DNA of 11,379 nucleotides from an uncultured Bacillota bacterium (lineage in GTDB: Bacteria; Bacillota; UBA994; UBA5500). Position numbers and translations under genes: made by a program. This document shows, piece after piece, positions 5,585 to 11,379 of the stretch. The stretch lies in the NCBI GenBank assembly GCA_937874815.1, contig CALNBW010000065.1, positions 1 to 11,379 of the forward strand. Direction: 5' to 3'. The notes below the pieces were generated by a model. That model searched no databases. It saw only the letters and a program-made list of their open reading frames with translations, and was not told the DNA's origin. Position 1 is the first letter of the stretch. The number at the start of each line of letters is the position of its first letter.

Positions 5585-7971
5585 ATGGGCACTTATTCAA
5601 CAGACATTGATCGCAAATGGCAAGAGAAATGGGAGGAAACCAAGCTCTATTCTTTCGACCGTTCCCGCGTCGATAAGAAGCTTTATTGCTTAGAGATGTT
5701 CTCCTATCCTTCGGGGGCCAAGTTGCACGTGGGGCATTGGTGGAACTACGGTGTCACCGACTCCTGGGCACGCGGCCTGCCGGCCGAAAACTACGCCATC
5801 CAGACTGGCGTACACCCGCACGATTCCACGATGGCCAATATTGCCACCATGCGCGAGCAGTTGCGCCGCATGGGAGCCATGTTCGACTGGGATTACGAGG
5901 TTGTCACCTGCGAACCGGAATACTACAAATGGACCCAGTGGATGTTCTTGCAGCTTTATAAGGCTGGGCTCGCTTATCGCAAAGAGGCACCGGTGAACTG
6001 GTGCGAGCACTGCAACACCGTCTTGGCCAATGAGCAGGTTATCGATGGGCTTTGCGAGCGTTGCGACAATGAGGTCAAAAAACGCAACCTCACCCAATGG
6101 TTCTTTAAGATTACCCAATATGCCGACGAGCTCTTGGCCGACCTCGATGGGCTAGATTGGCCCGAAAAGACCAAGCAGATGCAGCGCAACTGGATCGGCA
6201 AGTCGGTGGGCGCGGAAATAGACTTCAAGGTAGCGGGGCATGATGCTAGTTTCACTGTGTTCACAACCCGTGCCGACACCCTGCACGGCGCTACCTATGT
6301 TGTCCTGGCACCCGAGCATGCTTTGGTTGACCAGATTATCAGCAACGAGCCGACGTTGCCGCTTACCAGGAACAAGTGGCCAAGCGGAGCGAGCTAGAGC
6401 GCCTCACCTCCACAGAGAAAACCGGCGCGTTCACCGGTGCCTATGCAGAACATCCGCTCACGGGCAATAAACTGCCCATCTGGATTTCTGATTACGTCTT
6501 GGCTACCTATGGCACTGGTGCCGTTATGGCTGTGCCTGGCCATGATACCCGTGACTTTGAGTTTGCCCAGAAGTTTGAGCTACCCATCCCCCGCGTGATT
6601 GAAAGTATAGATGAGGCTGACAGTGAACTGCCTTTCACTGAATACGGTAAGTTAGTCAATAGCGGCGAATTTGACGGTCTCACTTCCGAGGAGGCTAAGC
6701 AGGCAATCGTCAAGGCCCTTGCAGCCGCTGGGCGGGCCCGCTTCCGCACCAACTATCGCTTACGCGACTGGCTTGTTTCCCGCCAGCGCTACTGGGGCTC
6801 CCCAATTCCTATCGTCCATTGCCCCAAGTGCGGCATAGTGCCCGTGCCCGAGAGCGATTTGCCCGTAATGTTACCCTATCATGTGGAGTTTACGCCCGAT
6901 GGTAAGTCGCCCTTATCTAAGGCAGAGAGCTTCTTGCACACAACTTGCCCTAAATGCGGTGGCCCAGCCCAGCGTGAGGCGGATACCCTAGATACCTTTG
7001 TTTGCTCATCTTGGTATTTCTTGCGTTTCCCTGATCCGCACAACGCCGAGCAGCCCTTCGATAGCGAGTGGATCAACCAGATGGCACCGGTGGATATGTA
7101 TGTTGGCGGCCCAGAGCATGCCTGCATGCACTTGCTTTATGCCCGTTTTTTCACCAAAGCCTTGCGCGACCTAGGCTATATCAACTTCGGTGAGCCCTTC
7201 AAGACGCTGGTGCACCAAGGCATCATCTTAGGGCCCGATGGCAACCGCATGAGCAAATCCCGCGGCAACGTCATCTCGCCCGATGGCTACATTGCCGAAT
7301 ATGGTTCCGACGTCTTCCGTATGTACTTGCAGTTTGGCTTCAATTATATTGAGGGCGGTCCTTGGAGCGAAGAGGGCATCCGGGCAGTTGCTCGCTTTAT
7401 TGACCGCGTTGACCGCTTTGTGGAGCGGGTAATTGAGCTCAACGGCGAAGGCAGCGGGCATTCCCTGGTCGGTAGAGCTGAGAAGGACCTGAATTTCGTG
7501 CGCCATAGCGCCATCAAGGGAATCACCGAGGACGCCGGCAAGTTTCAATTTAACACCGCTATTTCGCGCCTGATGGAGCTCACTAACGCTCTCTATCGTT
7601 ATGACAACGAGCAGGCCGAGAAGAATGTCAGCTACTTGACGGAAATTGTGAACGACCTCGTCCGTCTGATGGCACCATTCGCTCCCCACTTTGCCGAAGA
7701 AATGTGGGAGCGCCTGGGCAACAGCTATTCCGTTTTCAATGAAGCCTGGCCCACTTTTGACCCGGCTGCGCTCGTGCGCGACGTAATCGAGATGGCAGTG
7801 CAAGTGAACGGCAGAGTGCGTGACAAAATCGAGGTTGCCGCTGACGCCAGCGACGCCGAAGTAAAAGAGATTGCCCTTGCCGCGGAGAAAGTAGTGCCGC
7901 ACCTCGAAGGCGTCGCCGTGCGCAAAGTGATCGTCATCCCGAAGCGGATTGTGAATATAGTGGTTGGTTAG
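5585..7971 (+). pseudogene. leuS: leucyl-tRNA synthetase, with an in-frame deletion and a frameshift
   Basis: The gene encodes a class Ia synthetase that charges tRNA-Leu. It reads from ATG 5585 (GGAG upstream) in one frame to about 6350, then in the -1 frame to 7971. Left alone, the first frame ends at a TAG at 6395-6397. Joined, the product is about 795 residues; Bacillus-type LeuRS are near 805-815. Recognisable parts: HIGH box as H48-V-G-H51 after YPSG; C-x-x-C zinc motifs (NWCEHC...CERC, CPKC...CPKCGG); the editing domain TTRADTLHGATY and YGTGAVMAVPGHDTRDFEF; the KMSKS box as RMSKS (about 7246-7260); the anticodon-binding domain; and the C-terminal VQVNGRVRDKIEV...VNIVV. Lesion 1: WAR63 is followed directly by G64-LPAENYAI, so about 18 residues (usual pattern ..KRMQGYNV..PMGFDAF) are missing in frame, including the equivalent of E. 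coli Asp80. Lesion 2: a one-base loss near 6349-6352 shifts the frame. Recent pseudogene or assembly fault; a second leuS elsewhere would be expected if real. Confidence 0.88.
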
Positions 7972-7985
7972 TTGTAGCCGCAGAG

Positions 7986-8031
7986 AAGCTCCCGCATCTA
8001 GAAGTACAGGTGTGGGAGCTTTGTGGTTTTT
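7986..8031 (+). terminator. rho-independent terminator of leuS
   Basis: AAGCTCCCGCA (7986-7996) pairs with TGTGGGAGCTT (8011-8021) with one G-U, an 11-bp stem with a 14-nt loop, followed by TTGTGGTTTTT. It lies 14 nt after the leuS stop. Confidence 0.85.
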
Positions 8032-8045
8032 GTCGGCCTCTCTAA

Positions 8046-8074
8046 TTGGTGCATGGAAAGAGAGGATGTATATT
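8046..8074 (+). promoter_or_regulatory. possible promoter of the AraC/GyrI-like gene
   Basis: TTGGTG (8046-8051), 17-bp spacer and TATATT (8069-8074) give a fair -10 box with a poor -35 box, as is common for activator-dependent or weak promoters. The next gene starts 36 nt downstream. An alternative TATACT at 8085-8090 lacks a suitable -35 box. Confidence 0.4.
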
Positions 8075-8110
8075 CCCCAAAAATTATACTTGTGGTAAGG
8101 AGCTGGTTGT

Positions 8111-8962
8111 ATGGAATGGATTGAGAGGCTGAACGCAGCAGTCAACTATCTGGAAGAGCATCTAACGGAAGCAATCGATTACGACAAGGTGGCCCAAATA
8201 GCGTGCTGTTCAACTTATCATTTTCAGAGGATGTTCGCCTATATGGCGAGTGTCTCGCTATCCGAATACATACGTCGGAGAAGGATGTCCTTAGCAGCTG
8301 TTGATTTGCAGAGCGGTGAGGCGAAGATTATCGATGTCGCCCTCAAATATGGATATAACTCTCCCACTGCCTTCAATCGAGCCTTCCAAAGCGTACATGG
8401 ATATGCGCCATCGTTGGCTAAGGATGCTGCTGTAAGCTTGAAAGCATTTCCGCCTATCAGCTTCAAACTCACTATAAAAGGGGTAGAAGCAATGAACTAT
8501 CGGATTGAAAAGAAAGAAGCCTTTCGCGTAGTCGGTATCGCAGCGCCACTTGAAAAAGATATGGAGAAGAATCTTGCTGTGGTGCCGCAGATGTGGCAAA
8601 AGGTGGCTATGGACGGCACTCTTCAAAAACTTGCCACCATGCTAAACACCCAACCCATGGGAATATTGGGCATAAGTGTCTGCAATGACCTCGAGGACTG
8701 GCGCTACTTCATTGCAGCAGCTAGCACTAAGGAAATAGACGATACATTGGAAGAATATGTGGTCCCAGCTTTTACTTGGGCCGTTTTCCCCGGGGAAGGT
8801 CCATGTCCGCAGGCAATTCAAGAGTTGGAGAAACGTATTGTTACCGATTGGCTTCCCACTTCTGGCTATGAATACGATACTGGACCGGATATCGAGGTAT
8901 ATCTAAATGCCGACCCTCAGGATCAGAAGTTTGAAGTCTGGATCCCAGTGAGAAAAGGCTAA
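8111..8962 (+). CDS. AraC-family transcriptional regulator with GyrI-like (Rob-type) effector domain
   Basis: A 283-residue regulator. Residues 6-105 hold the AraC DNA-binding domain: the first helix-turn-helix around YDKVAQIACCSTYHFQRMFA, and the second in the signature AKIIDVALKYGYNSPTAFNRAFQSVHGYAPS. From about residue 125 (MNYRIEKKEAFRVVGIAAPL) a GyrI-like domain follows and ends in the characteristic EVWIPVRKG. This layout, with the DNA-binding domain first, is that of E. coli Rob and the BltR/SAV-type effector sensors, which bind hydrophobic or cationic small molecules and often control efflux or stress genes. The ATG at 8111 has GGAG 9 nt upstream. It has its own promoter candidate and terminator, so it is probably monocistronic; its targets are unknown, though the MATE and EamA pumps in the window are conceivable (speculation). 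Confidence 0.92.
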   Translation: MEWIERLNAAVNYLEEHLTEAIDYDKVAQIACCSTYHFQRMFAYMASVSLSEYIRRRRMSLAAVDLQSGEAKIIDVALKYGYNSPTAFNRAFQSVHGYAPSLAKDAAVSLKAFPPISFKLTIKGVEAMNYRIEKKEAFRVVGIAAPLEKDMEKNLAVVPQMWQKVAMDGTLQKLATMLNTQPMGILGISVCNDLEDWRYFIAAASTKEIDDTLEEYVVPAFTWAVFPGEGPCPQAIQELEKRIVTDWLPTSGYEYDTGPDIEVYLNADPQDQKFEVWIPVRKG

Positions 8963-8978
8963 CCTAGCAGCGTGAGAG

Positions 8979-9024
8979 AACAGCATCCGCCCAGAGAACT
9001 GGGGGCGGGTGCTGTTTTGGTTTT
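8979..9024 (+). terminator. rho-independent terminator of the AraC/GyrI-like gene
   Basis: AACAGCATCCGCCC (8979-8992) pairs with GGGCGGGTGCTGTT (9003-9016) with one T-G pair, a strong 14-bp stem with a 10-nt loop, followed by the T-rich tail TTTTGGTTTT. It lies 16 nt past the stop codon. A small extra hairpin (GCCGC/GCGGC, 9027-9041) follows. Confidence 0.9.
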
Positions 9025-9044
9025 CTGCCGCAAGTGGCGGCGCT

Positions 9045-9087
9045 ATGGTAGTTTTTTACTGGCACAAGTGTACGTCCCCGCGGTTCA
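9045..9087. repeat. dispersed repeat, partial copy 3
   Basis: A 43-bp match to the right-hand part of the 93-bp repeat (compare 3271-3313) in the same orientation, about 38 of 43 bases identical. It includes ATGGTAGT, a TTTTACTGG string and the invariant core caagtgtacgtccccgcgg (9065-9083). The left half, with the AACCAGG hairpin, is absent; here the copy lies just behind a strong terminator instead. It overlaps no minus-strand gene, so it is not tied to coding tails in general. Confidence 0.75.
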
Positions 9088-9218
9088 CCTCACCCGCCCC
9101 GCCCTCGCCCTGATACGCCCCGAAATGTCTGTTATTATAAAAAGGGATATGCTGCCTCGATGGAGAATACGTGAATATAGGAGGCTTCTGCCTTCATCTG
9201 TCTTCTGGGAGGGATTGC

Positions 9219-11015
9219 ATGAGTGACAAAGCGTTCTTGATTGTGGATGTGGGAAGTACGACGACTAAGGCTATTCTCATTGAACAGGGGGAAGATGGCT
9301 ATCGGGTTACGGAGCGAAGGGAAGCCCCTACCACAGTAGAAAAACCGAATGAGGATGTCATGGTCGGGGTGCGCAATGCCATCAGCCAAATAAGCAAACC
9401 CCTAGAAACGACAGAATTCTTAGCGACTAGTAGTGCGGGAGGAGGACTACAGGTAATCGTCTGCGGTCTCTCCAAGTTCGTCACTACTGAAAGCGCTGAA
9501 AAGGCAGCACTCGGCGCAGGTGCTTTATTGATAGATGTGTTTTCGCCCGATGATGGGCGAAGCTTGTTTGAGCAGATGGAGGCCTTACGCAAAGCGAAGC
9601 CAGATATGGTTCTATTGGCGGGCGGAATTGATACCGCCATTAATGTCGACTTTATTGCAGAGTTCTGCGACCTGTTAAACTCTGTTCGCCCCGTACCTCG
9701 CTTTGGTGGAGGCTATGCTTTACCAGTAATTTATGCCGGTTGCCCTAATGGGCGTCCTTTGGTGCAGGACATTCTGGGCGAAGGATTTGACCTACATATG
9801 GTCCCTAACCTGAGGCCCGATTTTGATCAGGAACAGTTGGGGCCAGCCCGGGATGCCATTCATGATGTATTTCTAAATCATGTCATGGCTCAAGCCCCTG
9901 GGTATCCCGCGTTGAAAGAGAGTGTTAGCCAACCGGTAATGCCAACGCCGTTAGCGGTGGGAAACATCATGACCCGTCTCGCCGAGCGAGATGATCTAGA
10001 GATTGTTGGTGCCGATATTGGCGGGGCCACCACCGACATCTTCTCGGTGATTGGGCATGAGTTTAACCGCACTGTTACTGCCAATTTGGGCATGAGCTAT
10101 AGTGCAGGTAACGTGTTGCAGTCTGCTGGCGTTGAACGTGTCGCCCGCTGGCTACCTTTCCCTGTAGACTTCGACTGGCTGCATGACCGGGTAATGGACA
10201 AGCTCATTTTTCCCACCATGGTCCCGGAGACAATTCTGGACCTGCTAATAGAGCAAGCCTTGGCCCGCGAAGCCTTGCGCATGTCCCTTGAGCATCATGT
10301 TTCCTTAGTCACTTCGCTGAATAAAGAGGCGAGTGCTCTAAAAAGGGCTGTCCTTACCCATGAAGCACAGGCAATCGTAACCCGCGCCAAGCAACCGTTG
10401 CTAAACATGCAGCGTATTGGCTTGGTGGTCGGTAGCGGAGGTGTGCTGTCTCACGCCCCGCGGCGAGCGCAGGCGGCCGCCATGTTAATTGATGCTTTCG
10501 TCCCCCTCGGTTATACTTCCTTAGCAGTGGATAGCATTTTTATGATGCCGCATTTGGGCGTCCTTTCCCAAAGCGAACCCGAGATTGCCCTGCAAGTGCT
10601 GGAGCGCGACTGCTTTATCCCCCTTGGCCCCTGTGTAAGCCTGGTTACCGCCCCGAGTAATGACTTGGGCAAAATTGCGGGCCACTGCACGCTACGCACG
10701 CCCCACGGGGTAAGCCGGTCAGTAATTCATGGGGGCGAAGTGATTTCGTGGCCTCTTAATCGCGGCGAACAGGGCCTATTGCGTGTTGACGCAGAAGCGG
10801 GTTTTGATTTCGGTGTCGGGGCAGGGCAAACCTGGGAGCAAGCTGTTAATGGCGGCGAGGTGGGGGTAATAATAGATGCTCGTGGCCAGTTGGGAGGCAA
10901 GTCACCTTTAGCTGAACAGCAAGCATTAACTAAGCAGACTCTGCTCAGCTTGGGAGCCTATACGGCAGCAGAGCTAGAGCAATGTGCACAGGAGGTGACG
11001 CGCTTTGCCCGTTAG
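9219..11015 (+). CDS. MutL/GlmL-family protein (glutamate mutase L-like ASKHA ATPase)
   Basis: A 598-residue protein. The ATG at 9219 is preferred over the in-frame ATG at 9171 because GGGAGG stands 7 nt before it and the protein then opens with MSDKAFLIVDVGSTTTKA, the first phosphate-binding loop of the actin/Hsp70/sugar-kinase fold. The second phosphate loop is ADIGGATTDIFS (from residue 265) and the adenosine motif VVGSGGVLSH lies near 403-412. Between them are the family-typical TSSAGGGLQVIVCGL, VLLAGGIDTAI, VIYAGCPNG and MPTPLAVGNIM. MutL/GlmL proteins accompany adenosylcobalamin-dependent glutamate mutase and ornithine aminomutase and are thought to act as chaperones or reactivators. 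The present gene has no mutase gene visible beside it, so its partner is unknown. It follows a weak AT-rich promoter-like region near 9130 that I cannot assign firmly, and it overlaps the next gene by 11 nt. Confidence 0.88.
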   Translation: MSDKAFLIVDVGSTTTKAILIEQGEDGYRVTERREAPTTVEKPNEDVMVGVRNAISQISKPLETTEFLATSSAGGGLQVIVCGLSKFVTTESAEKAALGAGALLIDVFSPDDGRSLFEQMEALRKAKPDMVLLAGGIDTAINVDFIAEFCDLLNSVRPVPRFGGGYALPVIYAGCPNGRPLVQDILGEGFDLHMVPNLRPDFDQEQLGPARDAIHDVFLNHVMAQAPGYPALKESVSQPVMPTPLAVGNIMTRLAERDDLEIVGADIGGATTDIFSVIGHEFNRTVTANLGMSYSAGNVLQSAGVERVARWLPFPVDFDWLHDRVMDKLIFPTMVPETILDLLIEQALAREALRMSLEHHVSLVTSLNKEASALKRAVLTHEAQAIVTRAKQPLLNMQRIGLVVGSGGVLSHAPRRAQAAAMLIDAFVPLGYTSLAVDSIFMMPHLGVLSQSEPEIALQVLERDCFIPLGPCVSLVTAPSNDLGKIAGHCTLRTPHGVSRSVIHGGEVISWPLNRGEQGLLRVDAEAGFDFGVGAGQTWEQAVNGGEVGVIIDARGQLGGKSPLAEQQALTKQTLLSLGAYTAAELEQCAQEVTRFAR

Positions 11016-11379
11016 TTTGATCAGTCGCACGCGTTTCTTGCCCTATCATGATGCGACGATAACCGTGCAGGAAGGCGATTGGGTGCAAGCCACCGACATA
11101 GTTGCCGAACTAGATTATGTTCCCGGTGTCTTAGCCAAAATACAAGCGGCACGCCTGCTGAGTATCCAACCAACGGCCTTGTCGGCGCATGTGCTTCACT
11201 CCGTAGGGGCTAAGGTTGAGCAAGGGGAGCCGCTGGCGACATCTATTCTGTTTGGCGAAGCAAGACAAGTTTTGTCTCCAATCAGTGGCTACATAGCACT
11301 TATCTCCAATAGTTTAGGGGCCATCTATATTCGCCAACCAGTGCCCGTTGGCGGTGAGCAACCAGTGTCTATCGATCTC
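11005..11379 (+). CDS. uncharacterised protein with possible barrel-sandwich (lipoyl-like) repeats, 3' end outside window
   Basis: This gene starts with TTG at 11005-11007, eight nt after a strong GGAGGT (10991-10996), inside the end of the MutL-like gene (11-nt overlap), so translation is probably coupled. The frame stays open for 125 codons to the right edge. The visible protein begins LPVSLISRTRFLPYHDATITVQEGDWVQATDIVAE. It repeats a pattern seen in biotinyl/lipoyl and other barrel-sandwich hybrid folds: V-x-x-G-D-x-V then short beta strands, later VGAKVEQGEPLATSI and VLSPISGYIALISNSLGAIYI. No lipoyl-lysine or biotin MKM motif is present, so a modified-carrier role is unlikely. The tight coupling to the MutL-like gene suggests a joint task. 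I do not recognise a named family. Confidence 0.7.
   Translation, partial: MPVSLISRTRFLPYHDATITVQEGDWVQATDIVAELDYVPGVLAKIQAARLLSIQPTALSAHVLHSVGAKVEQGEPLATSILFGEARQVLSPISGYIALISNSLGAIYIRQPVPVGGEQPVSIDL

Noticed and set aside
6340..6376. Programmed -1 frameshift in leuS
   Set aside because: No X-XXY-YYZ slippery heptamer and no clear stimulatory stem; leuS is not known to use recoding; a second lesion in the gene favours damage or error.
7228..8145. 305-codon open frame on the minus strand
   Set aside because: It lies antisense to the well-conserved 3' part of leuS and crosses its terminator and the next gene's start; no family resemblance and no ribosome binding site that stands out.
1..11379. 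CRISPR array, tRNA or rRNA genes
   Set aside because: No regularly spaced short repeats, no cloverleaf or rRNA-like stretch seen on either strand.

Overview
The window reads as chromosomal DNA of a low-GC-lineage Gram-positive bacterium (Bacillota, probably a clostridial anaerobe) with an unusually balanced base composition. The reasons are a T-box leader upstream of a leucyl-tRNA synthetase gene, strong GGAGG ribosome binding sites, sigma-A type promoters (one a perfect TTGACA-17-TATAAT), use of GTG and TTG starts, and a MutL/GlmL-type protein, a family best known from amino-acid-fermenting clostridia. The genus cannot be named from the sequence alone.

Layout: (1) 1-837, the C-terminal part of a MATE efflux pump, + strand. 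(2) 838-1212, a gene-free stretch rich in hairpins, including a GGGGACA...TGTCCCC palindrome. (3) 1213-3313, two copies of a 93-bp direct repeat (83/93 identical, no gaps) bracketing a minus-strand module: a nucleotidyltransferase/HEPN-type pair (1274-1992) and a HTH-Fic protein (2174-3088). Each of these two transcription units has its own promoter, and the two promoters are alike well beyond their -35 and -10 boxes. (4) 3282-5194, a minus-strand two-gene transporter operon (AEC permease, then EamA/DMT permease). (5) 5277-8031, a + strand unit: consensus promoter, complete leucine T-box riboswitch, leuS, terminator. (6) 8046-9024, an AraC-type regulator with a GyrI-like ligand-binding domain and its terminator. 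(7) 9045-9087, a third, partial copy of the dispersed repeat. (8) 9219-11379, a MutL/GlmL-family ASKHA protein overlapping an uncharacterised downstream gene that runs off the right edge.

Three things deserve attention. First, leuS carries two separate lesions: an in-frame loss of about 18 conserved residues in the catalytic Rossmann fold, including the residue equivalent to E. coli Asp80, and a -1 frameshift in the editing domain. Its promoter, T-box, terminator and the rest of its coding sequence look intact. Second, the dispersed repeat sits at the 3' ends of two unrelated minus-strand genes and gives both the same C-terminal tail (GRGDVHLDQ-stop) plus a terminator-like hairpin. Third, the direct repeats enclose two kinds of putative AMP-transferase (MNT and Fic), whose promoters appear related, so the module may be co-regulated and could be lost by repeat recombination.

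No rRNA or tRNA genes, CRISPR array, transposase or phage gene was found.
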